DNA of 64,000 nucleotides from Anthoceros angustus (lineage: Eukaryota; Streptophyta; Anthocerotopsida; Anthocerotales; Anthocerotaceae), in the NCBI GenBank assembly GCA_010909165.1, contig VJWM01000063.1:1550001-1614000 (forward strand). The letters are read 5' to 3'. The notes under the pieces were generated by a model. That model ran no database searches. It was not told the DNA's origin and saw nothing but the letters and a program-made list of their open reading frames with translations. Both the position numbers and the translations under genes were made by a program. Position 1 is the stretch's first letter, and every line of letters begins with the position of its first letter. This document shows positions 45,448 through 57,720 of this stretch, one piece after another.

Positions 45448-48400
45448 CGGTCGTGATCTGATGTTTCTCATTCCTACTTTTGTCGACTTTGGGCTACGAC
45501 TTCCACAAGGTGAAAATTCAAGAGCAATCGGTTTGCCTTGTGCACAACTGCGATTACCTCAAGCGAAATATAAAGAGCGAGAAAAGCAGAGAAAAACAAG
45601 GTGAGGCTTGATGTGAAATTGTGTTTTGGCAATGCGTGGGGATGATGCATTTGAAGTCAAAGGACTTGGATGCTATCGGTCGGCGCGTCGATAGTCTTGG
45701 CCGGTCAGGCGCCTCGGCTATCGGTCAGCGCTGTCTGCCGGCCGAGGCGAGTTTGTGAAGTCGCGGTCGGCGCCACGGTATTCGTTATGTTCCTTCCCGA
45801 GCGCTTTATTCCTCAACGTTGTTTGGGTGATTATTTTGCGAAGCATTTGAAGGCGATGAGGCGAGGCGACTCAAGTCGAGAGAGAAAAATGCATCAAGCA
45901 CGCGTGAAATGTTATGGAGACCGGCAAAGTATATCGGGATATCCATCGACGGATGGACCAACGAGACCAGCTTCCACATTTCACGCGTTTACCCAAGGAC
46001 TGTCGGATGTAGGTTTGATCGGCGTCCATGTTGTGGGGTGCATGATTTATAACTACACCATGTCGGCGGAACTCTTCATGGCATACGGAACATCCGAACG
46101 ATGCAAACGACTATAGCCAATATCCGGATGTCATTTCAAATTACGAGGACTACTACCAAAGGTTCTTTATCTTCAACTCGACAATCTTGCAGGAGAATAA
46201 GAATGCCGCTATTCGCTTACGAATATGTTGGTAGAGCTTAAGGTTTTGAGAAGGTAAAAGTAGGATTCCTCCGGTTGGGCACACTCATGACCAGTTGAGA
46301 TGTTTTCGAGGTTTTCAAGTGCTTGCGGAAGGAAGCTTTCGTTGCCCAAACCGACCGGTATTTTGGAGAATGCATATACGCCCAAACCAAAAATTATGGA
46401 GGTGAAAGAAGTTCCGGACTTCAAAGTTTGTGTGGCCAATACCTTATGGTAAGGCGGCTATAAACAGTTCTTTGCGGTGAAAGCAGTTGCACAATATATC
46501 TTTTCGACATCGTTCAAAATAACCCGAGAAACGCGAGGTGAGCCGGACTTATTCTGATGAGGGGCAAACAATATTCCAGATGAATCTGGTCACGGACGAG
46601 GGTTTGGAGTTTTGAATAATGTCCCATCTACTCCTATTCAAGCTCGTTTGGTTCATTTGGAGGTCCAAGTAAAAAGCGGTTGCAGAGGGAGAGATCCGAA
46701 GAAGTCTTGCAAAGAATGCGTGGGAAACTAGAGGAAAACTCGGGACCCATTTGGCGCGGTGAGGATATTTGGTGGGAGGAATTCAGGTGAGCAATCGACC
46801 ATCGTGGACAAGATAGCATGTGAGCATCTTGAGGAATTGAAGACCCCTTGGCAGTAGTGCGATAGAACACATAATGAAGAGTTGCATCGCCGTTGGTTGT
46901 AGAGAGGCCTTGACGCGCTTTATTGTATCGGCCCAGCGGTGACGAGGCAAAGCGAGCGATCGGAAACATTGCGTGGTCTCGCCTTGCGACGAAGGCGAAT
47001 CAATCGACCGCAATGCCTCGGCGTGGATGAACCAACTGCTTATGCTTACAGAGAATGCCAAACATTGAAGTGTATCACCTTCCGACTCTTACTCAAAAGG
47101 CGAGGTGTTTCAAGAATACAAGCAACATATGCATGGCCAAAGACTGTTTCTCATTCCTACTTTTGTCGACTTTGGGCTACGACTTCCACAAGGTGAAAAT
47201 TCAAGAGCAATCGGTTTGCCTTGTGCACAACCCGCGATTACCTCAAACGAAATATAAAGAGCGAAAAACAGAGAAAAACAAGGTGAGGCTTGATGTGAAA
47301 TTGTGTTTTGGCAATGCGTGGGGATGATGGTGCGGTCGGCCACCCTCGTGGCCACCGGTCCGACGATAGCGTCAGGCACAACAGCGGCCGACCGAGGCGA
47401 GTTTGTGAAGTCGCGGTCGGCCACCGGCGACAGATTTATGTTGGTATCCTTCCCGAGCGCTTTATTCCTCAACGTTGTTTGGGTGATTATTTTGCGAAGC
47501 ATTTGAAGGCGATCCGAGGCACACGCGCCATCAAGTCCGAGAGAGAAAAATGCATCAAGCACCGCGTGAAATGTTATGGAGACCGGCAAAGTATATCGGG
47601 ATATCCATCGACGGATGGACCAATGAAGACACGCTTCCACATTTCACGTTGCTACCCAAGGACCGCCGATGTAGGTTTGATCGACGTCCATGTTGTGGGG
47701 TGCATGATTTATAACTACACCATGTCGGCGGAACTATTCATGGCATACGGAACATCCGAACGATGCAAACTCGACTATAGCCAATATCCAAAGATGTCAT
47801 TTCAAATTACGAGGACTACTACCAAAGGTTCTTTATCTTCAACTCGACACTGCACGGGAGAATAAGAATGCTATTCGCTTACCACGAATATGTTGGTAGA
47901 GCTTAAGGTTTTGAGAAGGTAAAAGTAGGATTCCTCCTGGTTGGGCACACTCATGACCAGGTTGACCAGATGTTTTCGAGGTTTTCAACAGTGCTTGCAC
48001 GAAGGAAGCTTTCACGCTGCCCAAACTGACCGGTATTTTGGAGAATGCATATACGCCCAAACCACAAATTATGGAGGTGAAAGAAGTTCCAGACTTCCGA
48101 AAGTTTGTGTGGCCAATACCTTATGGTAAGGCTGGCTATAAACAGGTTGCTGCAGTGAAACAGTTGCACAATATATCTTTCCAGCATCAGTTCAAAATAA
48201 CCCGAGAAACGCGAGGTGAGCGACTTATATCGTGATGAGGGGCAAACAATATTCCACCGATGAATACTGGTCACCGGACGAGGGTTTGGAGTTTTGAATA
48301 ATGTCCCATCTACTCCTATTCAAGCTCGCTTTGGTTCATTTGGAGGTCCAAGTAAAAAGCAGAGGGAGAGATCCCGAAGAAGTCTTGCAATGCGTGGGAA

Positions 48401-48571
48401 ACTAGAGGAAAACTGACCCATTTGGGCGCATGTGAGGATATTTGGTGGGAGGAATTCTGGGCTGAGCAATCAGCCATCGTGGACAAGATAGCATGTGAGC
48501 ATGCCGAGGAATTGAAGACCCCTTGGCAAACGATAGAACACATAATGAAGAGTTGCATCGCCTTGGTTGTA
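45231..48571. repeat. Tandem block E (two copies of about 1.67 kb)
   Basis: 45231-46900 recurs at 46904-48571, each starting GAGGCCTTGACGCG and ending GAAGAGTTGCATCGCC. The first part of copy 1 is also the end of block D copy 2. The copies carry different losses in the LQLDN-ARENKN and VGHTHD motifs. Confidence 0.92.
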
Positions 48572-48972
48572 CCGAGGTCGAGATTTTACATCAATCGTTC
48601 GGCAAGTGCCGGCGGACATGTATGTTGGAGCGCATCGACAGGATGATGCGCGGGAACAAGAAAGCTTGAGCGGCGATGTGTTGGAGATACAAAGCAGTCA
48701 CATGATTGCGGTGCCTTGTGAGCAGATCTTCGACAATCGACCATTCGGCTCGCAAAAGTTCTGGTGGACTTCCAATGTGACGCCCATTCATTAAAGTCCA
48801 TTGGTGGGTGACTAAATGCAGCGCATTTGAAGGCGGTACCTAGAGGAGATGATTTTACGATCGACCACAGCGGCGATCGTGGGGTCGCTCTCAACGACGG
48901 AGCATGAGGTTGCGGAAACACGTCGACAAATTGCTTCTTTCAGACACATTCATCTTGGCATACGGGTTTTCT

Positions 48973-50755
48973 CTAACAAAACAGAAGCAACTAAATGCAA
49001 GGACCAGAACCATAATACGGAAAAACATGTACGTTTTGCGCTCTGTGCAGGAGGAAGCTCCGGAACATATGGAAGGAAGGGATGCTGCGGATGATGGCGT
49101 TGCAGAAGATGTTGCATCTGAAGGCGAGGACATTGAAACACTTGATGAACATGGTTCATGGAGTTCAGATTAGTTAGTTTTTCAGTTGACCATGGACTCC
49201 TACTAGTCTTTGGTATGGAAGGTATCGCCGACCGGCGACCGCACTTCTCAGTGGATAGGTTGTGTGTTCCCCATGGACATAAACGGCTTAACCAAGTGCA
49301 GTATGGGCACACAAAATGACGGTACAACATGTAATTTGCGATTATGTTCCAAATCGCCAAAACCGTGTCTCTATTCGATGGACCTTATTTTTTAGGACAA
49401 CACATGATAAGACCGGCTCAGAAGACAAATGTTCAAACGCATCCACCGCCCGGCCCCACACTTTTTCTCAAGTTTTGGAGGAATGAATTCAAAGACAATA
49501 ATTTTTTGGCCACGTTCTTTCCGGTCCTCCGAAAAGTGGATGCCAAATTTCTTCAAAACCCGCAATAACGCATATGGTTTTCTCGGGACATGCTTTTTTT
49601 GATATGATGATGGAAAGTTTATCGCTTTTGCCCACCCATTTCAACGGAATCACCGATATTGCGCAGACTCTGTTCACAACTCTTCCTTGGCGCGATGCAT
49701 GACTAGTCATCAATTTTAACGAGATTGAGCTTCATGGAAAGCCGATCGCCATTGTAGCTATCGCCTCACATACAATCAAGTTTCATGCATTTAGTAAAAA
49801 TGGAAATGCAATTGCACTTTAACCGCCAAAGTTGTAGGAGACGGCAAACTCAACATTTAATTATCTCTAACAAAATGAAGCAACTAAATGCAAGGACGAA
49901 CCATAATACGGAAAAACATGTACGTTTTGCGCCTGCGTGGAGGAAGCTCGAACATATGGAAGGAAGGGACGCGGATGATGGCGCGTAAGATGTTGCATCC
50001 AAGGCGAGGACATTGAAACACTTGATGAACATGGTTCATGGAGTTCGATTAGTTAGTTTTTCGCTGACCATGGACTCCTACTAGTGCCGGACTGGAAGGT
50101 ATGACCGACCGACTTCGAGGATGTGGATAGGTTGTGTTCCCCATGGACATAAACTTAACCAAGTGCAGAGTATGGGCACAAAATGACGGTAACATGTAAT
50201 TTGCGATTATGTTCCAAATCGCCAAAACCGTGTCTCTATTCGATGGACCTTATTTTTTAGGACAACACATGATAAGACCGTAAGACAAATGTTCAAACGC
50301 ATCCACCGCCCGTCCCCATACACTTTTTCTCAAGTTTTGGAGGAATGAATTCAAAGACAATAATTTTTTGGCCACGTTCTTTTCCGGCCCCTCGAAAAGT
50401 GGATGCCAAATTTCTTCAAAACCCGCAATAACGTACATGGTTTTCTGGGACATGCCTTTTTTTGGATATGATGATGGGAAAGTTTACTGCCTTTTGCCCA
50501 GCAGCCCATTTCAACGGAATCCGCCGATATTGCGCAGACTCTGTTCACAACTCTTCCTTGGCGCGATGCATGACTAGTCATCAATTTTAACGAGATTGAG
50601 CTTCATGGAAAGCCGACCGTACCGGCCACAGAGCTATCGCCCTCACATACAATCTGAAGTTTCATGCATTTAGTAAAAAATGGAAATGCAATTGCACTTT
50701 AACTGCCAGGTTGTAGGAGACGGCAAACTCAACATTTAATTATCTCTAACAAAAC
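48973..50755. repeat. Tandem block F (two copies of about 0.89 kb)
   Basis: Both copies are bounded by TCTCTAACAAAA (48,973; 49,862; 50,745). The first copy keeps an open frame for the candidate C-terminus; the second has lost several bases in it. Confidence 0.9.
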
Positions 50756-53700
50756 AGATGATAGAGAATGATGTCCTAACATAGGCACTCAGCTCCGCTA
50801 AGCACCAAAAACATATAAGAAACATCAGACTAAAAGGATCATCCAAAGTTATAAGCAATGATCAACGAGAGAAGAGGAAGACTAACCTAATGTCCAAATC
50901 CTACTCGAGCGTGTTAAAGATAATGGGGCCTAGCATTAGGACACAATTCACATAAGTTAGATATGAATTGGTATGAGTGAAGCAATTACTACACATGTAA
51001 CCCTTTTGGGAGAGTATACTACTGGCCTACATCGCTAGACATTTTTAAAACCCATATTTCATTGGATATCCAAAACCGGATGTAATCAAGGTAAAAAGTT
51101 ACAATCGGGATGAGAGTTACCATCGAGACGAGAGTTACAACCCCAAAAGATTCGGAATGACTAACCCCAAAAAGGAAGGTTACATCAGGTAGCCGCGCCC
51201 GCAAGCCGACCAAGCGCAGCTAACTAACGAGTAAATCGGCAAATTATGCGGAATTTTGTTCACCTAGTACTAATGAAATGGCTAGATATTGTTCTCACAA
51301 ATATAAGGTTATCACAATCTGACAAACATGCGAACAGTTTTTTACTTCTTTGGCAGCAACTCTATGACGTTCAATGAGTCGACAAGAAGCTGCTCCACAT
51401 ATATATATGGCTTGATTAAACGAGCTCCACTATATTGGACAGAGCCAGTGTATCTGGGTGGACTTTGGGGTGGAGGGGTCCTCGGGATCTAAAGCAATCA
51501 GCACGATCTCATAATTCCGGGCCCAGGCAGAAAATATTATATGAGCCAGAAATGATAAGGCGCAATATTTTATCGGCGAAAAAGGGTCCCAATCAACGGG
51601 ACGGAGCAGCGGCGGATTCGGCACACGGAACGGGCGGGCCCGGGGTCTTAAAAGGCCAGGAGCACGCGGAACGAGTCCACCGCCTCGGTGGCCCGGCCCC
51701 GTTCGCATTTTCTATTCTCAGATTTTGCATTTGGTGTCAGATATTTCCGCGCTTCTCAAAAACGCTAAAAGCTGGCCAGAAAACCAAGCTTGCTTCTTCC
51801 ATTTTCTAGTCGTGTGTCATAAGTTATATGCTTTTGCAGGACGGGCAGTGCGGCCAAGTGCGGCTTCTGGGAGCTCGCAGCCCAGCATCTGTGGTACATA
51901 CACATGTAGATATGTCTGCAGGAAATTGTTGCTTTTGCTGCACACGATAGTACCGCAGTTGACTACAAATTCTGCTTTCTTTTCTGCACTGGCAATTTCC
52001 AGAATCTTTCTAACATTACCTGGTCTGTCAGGCAGCTCCCTATCACATATCTCACACCTCGGAGCTCGCACGGCCGTCATCAATGGGACACGACTATTGA
52101 AGGAGTTTGCTGTAGAGTTCAAAGCCGGAGACCGTTCAGTTCGGCAGGTGGCCGAGTTCCAATGCAGATTGTAAGCTCCTTTTAAGGGGGTACATAGTGT
52201 AGATGGTGTGCAACAGACTTCACTGTAGCACTGCTTGTCTGTGGGGTCATAGCAACAGGGTAACTGCTGTAGGCAAGAGCTTCAACCCTTTACAATGTCG
52301 GGTTCTGTGATTTGGCTGTATCTGGATCAAGGTATTGAGGTAATCAGCCATGCAAGAGACTGTGCCTGGACAGGGGCACCATGCTGGAGATCTTGCTACA
52401 GTACTGCCCGTCGGGTTCTAACTTCTTGGCATGACTCTTGGCATAATCTCCTGCACATGTCACCGTGAGCAAGAACCTTCCGTTCAGTTACTGGAAGTAC
52501 ATAGCCGCTTCAAATGTATCTGATACCTGGATCAGCTTTTGTCATTTGCAAGCAAGAAACCGTGCGTTTTGTGACTGGCCAATGTGCCCGCTTCAAAAGT
52601 TTCCGGATCAGATTCTGCCATTGTGAGCAAGCACCTTTGCTTTGAACGACAGGATGTAGCTGCTTCAATTGTTCCGGAAGCAACCTGATCCATCACTCGC
52701 GACGACAAAAACAAACCGGAAGCATATAAGCCAGGGGCGTTGTCCGTGCTAGCCTTTCACCAACAACTTCTGTCCACAGATGGAGGCATTCACCATCCTG
52801 AGCCATACATGAATGCATGAATATATATATATTAAAAACCTGGATTTCACACAACAACAAAACATGTCCATGTTAGGATTCTAGGAAGAAAAGAGCCATG
52901 TCGAGTCCGACTACATATGTACATAAATCCCCTGGAAGAAGGAAACATCAGGGACACATGCTGCAAAGCAGTTGGAGGCCAAGTGCGGACACGGCATGCC
53001 GCTGCCGCTGCCGCTGCCACTGCCGCAGTCACACATACTGTATAAAAATACGCAGGGAGCAAAGCCTCAAATCCTGCAACAACTCCTTCGCAAAGGACAA
53101 GCCCGGAAGATGCTTGGCACCGGTTCTGAACTGGCCTCATTAACGCCTCCCGTTAAACTCCACTTCCCAGTCAGACGCTACAGAAACAAGCGCACAGACA
53201 GAGCAACCGGGAGAGACGTCACGGGACGTGATGAGCAGACTGTTAGGCAGGCAGGCGGCCAGCTAATCTCCCTGACAGCGGACAAATCCCTTGTGCCGGA
53301 ACCGGCAAATGGAAGCGACAAAGCACAGTCTGCTCCATCCGCAGCGGCAGTGGCAAACACTGTGCACATCCATTAAAAAAAACCTCCGAAAACATCGTAT
53401 CACTGTCCAGTAAAACACAATCCAATCCATCTCTGCCTTCTCTTCGCCCGTCATGCAGCATGCTCTCTGCAATCTGCATCGCCGATGCCGCGCTCCGCTC
53501 GGCCCCACAGCCTGCCTGGCTCCACGATGTGCCGCATTAACCAGGCGCGGCGGGTGTCAGACGCTGTCACTCTTCAACCACGGCAAGTGCAGCCTCTCCC
53601 GGCAAGTGGAAAGCAGCACTGCAGCGGCAGCAGGCCATGAGTCGATGATGAGGCAAGCAAACTCCATCAATACAAACCGCGAGTGCGCTCCCGACGAGCC

Positions 53701-55683
53701 ACGTGAAGCTCCCAGCCCCGCCGCGGCCGCCAAATCTGGCGACACAGCCTTCCTTCCTTTCATCAACCCTTCCTTCTCCTGCCATCCCGTCTCCGCCGAC
53801 CCTGCCGTCGGACCGTCACCGCTGTCGTCGGCCATGTTCTCGGCTCCGAATGCGGAACCCGCTCCGGTGTGAACCCGGACAGGATTACCTCCGATTTAGC
53901 CTGCCCGGACCGGGTGCAGCCCGAATTCAGGGCTGCCCGGCCCGGAATTTAAATGAGACGGCGTGACGTGGGCCGGGGCGACGTGGGGGCGTCACGCGTG
54001 CGCGGCGCAGCCCCCAAACGCTTAAATGCGCTCGTACGTTCACACACTTGAAGGCAACAATTGAAGGCAACAACTGAAGGGAACAGTTCACCTCGAAGGA
54101 GAAGCAGGAATTGCAGATGCGCGCGGTATATTTGTTATGTAAGCGGAGCCGGGGCCGCGGGCGCGCTGGGCAGCCTGCGCCCCTGCGCCTGCGCGGCGCG
54201 ACGCGTGCCGATGGCCAATCGATTGCTCCTCATGTCCAAATGCTCCCGCAGAGGCGGCCTGGCAGGGAATAGAGAGAATGAGGCATTCAAGTTTAGAAAT
54301 TGAATGCGCAGGCAGCCCTGCGCATTCCTCTAATAAACGCCCTGAATAGCATCGCTCGCGTCTCACAGGAATCGCGGGAACCGGACGCCCATGAATTTGC
54401 GGGAGGGAAGTGGGAGCTTCATGGCCGGGCCCGGATGGAACTGGGCAGCCCTCGGACGTGCAATGCTAACGGCCTGTCAGATTCGCACATAAATGCCGTT
54501 CTTGATATCATCGTGACACTGGTAGCGCATTTACCCCGTTCGATGCATTGCTGTTGCTGCTGCTGCTGCTGTGCAGTCGCCACACAATTCAAGGAAGGGC
54601 TCCGAGTCCTGCTCATAATGTGTCATGTGAGGAAAACAGTATACAAGTGATTCAATGGGTATACAATACAATTCTGTGAGCTGACAGCCGGGAAGGGAAT
54701 GTTAGCAGAGGGAGCAGGGGAGGAGGGGAAAGGAAGGATAGTGCTGATGGTTGTTGTGAAGATGCCGCAGGGCAGGGCAGCAATTGCAGTGAGTGATGTA
54801 CGAAGAGGAAGGGAAATAAAGGGGTGCCCGTTGGGGCTGGAAGTGCGGGGAAAGGGGGATATGAATTTGGTTCCTGTGCAACCACTTGACCTGTGAAAGC
54901 CATAAATGTGAAGCGAGCATGAGTCATCAGGTAATGGGACCACTTGTGTGCATGTGTTGTGCTGTACAGATAGCCAGGAAACGAGCCAAGGCCTCTCTTC
55001 AAATCAGGGACACAGGACGCCGGATGTGGACTACATACCCATCCTGCTTCTCCCTTTCCATTCCGACTCATAGACATGAAATGAAGGAAGCATGATGAGA
55101 GCACACCAATTGCTGCTTCTGCCCTTCCGTTCCACCCCCATAAATGAAGCAACTGTACAGAAAATGAAACAAGGACGGCGGATTGCAAATACCGCAAAGA
55201 GGGCCAGTTCCTTTCTTTGATGGAAGTGAAGCTCTTTCGTGGTTGTGTGACTTGTTTGTTATGTCACTCTTGGCACGAGAGAGGGCAAACATGGGGATAC
55301 GTAGCACAGTCCTAACAAGCGGAATGGGAGCTAGTATTACAAAGAAGAGGAATCGTAGTGCAGTCATCATACAGCATCCGACATCAGCAGCCTAGCATGG
55401 CAGGCTGGTAGATGAGAGGTGGGCAACTGCAATCACCGACTGTCTCAGTGTATTATCTCTTGCCAGGAGCATATCTACAAGTCCTCCATGGCAAGGGTAC
55501 AAAAACTTCGAGAGCTTGCTTCAACAGCCTTGAGCCTCGAGCTAAGAGCCTACTTCGTTGCTTGATGATGATAGTCTGTCATCGCTTTCGAGCGAGCTTC
55601 TCCACCACACCACCAAAGCACAATCCTTCAAGAACTTTCGGCCACCACACTGCACCACGAATGTACCTTGATGGCCACAGCCA
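50756..55683. other. Long stretch without a recognised gene
   Basis: 50.8-51.4 kb is AT-rich. 51.4-53.9 kb has short frames on both strands (for example minus 53557-53835, an Ala/Gly-rich start from an ATG) and exon-like GT/AG borders, but nothing I recognise. There is a CTG run at about 54,550-54,575. 54.6-55.7 kb is the 3' flank of the CFL1-like gene. Confidence 0.4.
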
Positions 55684-57369
55684 TCATAGGGCCATCACCT
55701 CGAGCTTGGGCTTCTTGTTGGAGGCAGGCGAAGACGAGAAGTCGAGCAGCACGGAGTTGTGGCACCTTGGGCACTGCGTCTCCTCCTTGGACAGCATCAC
55801 GTAGATGAAACAGTTCTTGCAGCACTTGAGCGTCACCGGCGGCGGCGGCGGCGGGGACGAGCCGAGCCCCAGCCCCAGGTCGTGCGCAGCAGACGAAGGA
55901 TGGCTCGGGGACGACGACACGTTGCTGCTGGAGGAGACGCAATTCGCGTTCGCCCCTGGGGAGGAAACGCGGTAGGTGCAGGCTGCGGCGGCTCCCACAT
56001 TCTTGGAAGAGCCCGACCCCCGCTTCCTGCTGCTCCTGCCCGCAGCAGCCCCGTCGGAGAGGTCGTGGGAAACGGAGGGCGGCGTGGAGGAGGAGGCGGA
56101 GGCGGAGGCCGAGGAGGAGGAATCTGAAGGCGACGCCGGCTGCAGTGATCTGGACCAGCCCGGAAGCGCATGCTGCTGCTGCTGCTGATGCTGATGCTGA
56201 AGGAGTCTGTTGCCGAACATCTTATTCCCCGAGGAGGTGGTGCGGAACAAGGCTTCCCGCACCTTCTCCATGCTGGTGCACACGCTAGCGCTCTTGCCGG
56301 CGTCCTTGAAGGGAAAGGGGTCGGCTCCGCAGCTGCTGAGCTTGAGATCCAGATGGGAGCCCGCTGCCATGACCATGGCGGAGTCGACAGGGCCGTTGCT
56401 GCTGTCCCTCCTGAAGCGTGACTCCGTGTGTTGATGGTGGAGGTGGTGATGCTGCTGCAAGGGATTCCGCTCCGAGAATCCCCTGGCGGCGGCAGCCCAG
56501 TGCTCCAGCGCCCAGGGAGCAGGAGGCGGCGCCGCCTCCGCCATCTCCGTGGACAGGCAGGAGCCCAGACACAGACCCGAGCCGGCGCTGCCATCGATGG
56601 TCGCCCGAGGGGACGGGGACGGGGAGGCGGAGGGAGATGCCGCCTTGCTGCTGGCGAAGAAATTCACCGCCGGGGGCGGGGTGGTTGCCGGGCCCGGGGA
56701 ATCCGAGCTCCCATCCGCGTCGTGCGAGCTGGGCGTGGCCGGCTGCACGTGCTGCTTCTGGCGAAGATCCACGTACGTCTTGGACCCGGTGCTGCGATTC
56801 TGGAAGAAGACCGCCCCGGACTGCACTCACAGCAACGACAGATGAGGCCCCGCACATTCCTGTAGGCGCATTGCGCGGAAACGAGGCAATGCAAGCTTGT
56901 TGCAAGAGGAGAAGAAGGGAGAAGAAGGTAATCTTACCCGCAGGTCGAGGCACTTCTCCCAGCCGGCAGGGACGAGCCAATTCGGCTCCAGCTCCAGAAA
57001 CCCCGCCTGCACCTGCTGCTGCTGTTGTCGTTGTTGTTGTTCCAGCTGCTGCTGGAGCTGCGTTGCCGGGGAGATGCCCAGCAGGTCCAGCGTCTCCGGG
57101 ACCGGGACAGGGACTTGGCCGAGCATGAGCTGCACCGCCTTGTGCAGGTCCTGGCCCCACCCGCGCTTCTTGCTGCCAGGGAGCAGCTGCAGATGCTGGG
57201 CCGCGGCCGCCTCCGGCAGCACGTCGCTGCACGCGCCCGAGGTGGAGCTGGAATCCGCCGACTTGCCGCTGCCGCTGTTGCTGCTGCTCTGGTGCTGCGT
57301 CTGGGCTGCCACAAATTCCTTGCCCATGCTCCGCCACCCGCTGCCCCCCAGCTCCATCACCACAGCCAT
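55684..57369 (-). CDS. WW-domain / EAR-motif repressor, CFL1-like (GIR1-related zinc ribbon)
   Basis: Two exons (56938-57369 and 55684-56820) join in frame to give 522 residues. The splice lies inside a WW domain: WLVPAGWEKCLDLR in exon 1, SGAVFFQNRSTGSKTYVDLR in exon 2. An EAR-type motif LDLKLSS follows (about 56335-56352). After long Ser/Gln/Pro-rich linkers, a C-terminal four-cysteine ribbon reads LKCCKNCFIYVMLSKEE and CPRCHNSVLLDF (residues about 475-505). Rice and Arabidopsis CFL1 share this layout; they repress cuticle genes through HD-ZIP IV factors, and the ribbon also occurs in GIR1/GIR2. EAR motifs recruit TOPLESS-type corepressors. The protein is longer than angiosperm CFL1 because of homopolymeric Gln and Ser runs. 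A nuclear role in epidermal or cuticle control is inferred from the family. Confidence 0.87.
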
Positions 57370-57389
57370 TCCACCCCCCCTCCTCTACC

Positions 57390-57720
57390 GCCCAACAAAA
57401 CCTCTGTCGCCCAACAAAGCCTCAGCTATCGCCCAACAAAGCCTCAGCTGTCGCCCAACAAAGCCTCAGCTATCGCCCCACAAAGCCTCAGCTATCGCCC
57501 CACAAAGCCCCAGCTATCGCCCAACAAAGCCTCAGCAATCGCCCAACGAAGCCTCAGCTCTCGCCCACCAAAGCCTCAGCTCTCGCCCAACAAAACCTCC
57601 ACCGCCCACAAAACGAAACCTCTATCGCCCAACAAGACAAAAACCTCCTAGACTAGCGCCCAACAAAACCGGTACCGCCCACAAAAATCTCTGACGCCCA
57701 GCAAACGCAATACCGCCCAA
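57390..57720. repeat. 22-bp minisatellite just upstream of the CFL1-like gene
   Basis: About ten regular units of CGCCCAACAAAGCCTCAGC plus three variable bases span 57,394-57,600, followed by more degenerate CGCCC-ACAAAA units to about 57,720. The array begins only about 20 bp upstream of the start codon, so it occupies the 5' leader or core promoter. Confidence 0.93.

Larger units (their letters stand above)
42100..49173 (+). pseudogene. Transposase-like gene of the VGHTHD family (probably DUF7869), broken
   Basis: Translated piecewise, the plus strand shows in order: SVSPSDSYSKGEVFQEYKQH and TVSHSYFCRLW (43,960-44,030; 45,390-45,480; 47,070-47,170); SISIDGWTNE (about 45,930 and 47,600); HVVGCMIYNYTMSAELFMAY; YYQRFFIFN; LQLDN/T with ARENKN (about 46,171 and 47,838); KVKVGFLLVGHTHDQ and DQMFSRFSTVL (47,917-47,988); and FRKFVWPIPYGKAGYKQV. 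A candidate C-terminus EDIETLDEHGSWSSD ends at 49173. These motifs belong to a widespread uncharacterised eukaryotic family seen in repeats. The three aspartates (IDGW, QLDN, HTHDQxDQ) suggest an RNase-H-like DDE/DDD core, which is inference. The N-terminus is not resolved. Frames change often because every segment is duplicated with indels. Confidence 0.6.

Noticed and set aside
53557-53835. Ala/Gly-rich ORF starting MADDSGDGPTAG
   Set aside because: It has a plausible ATG context, but no domain, no splice continuation and no family similarity that I can see.
56897-57694. Plus-strand frame encoding repeated PTKPQLSPNKAS peptides
   Set aside because: It reads through the 22-bp minisatellite and antisense of CFL1-like exon 1; the periodic peptide is a by-product of the repeat.
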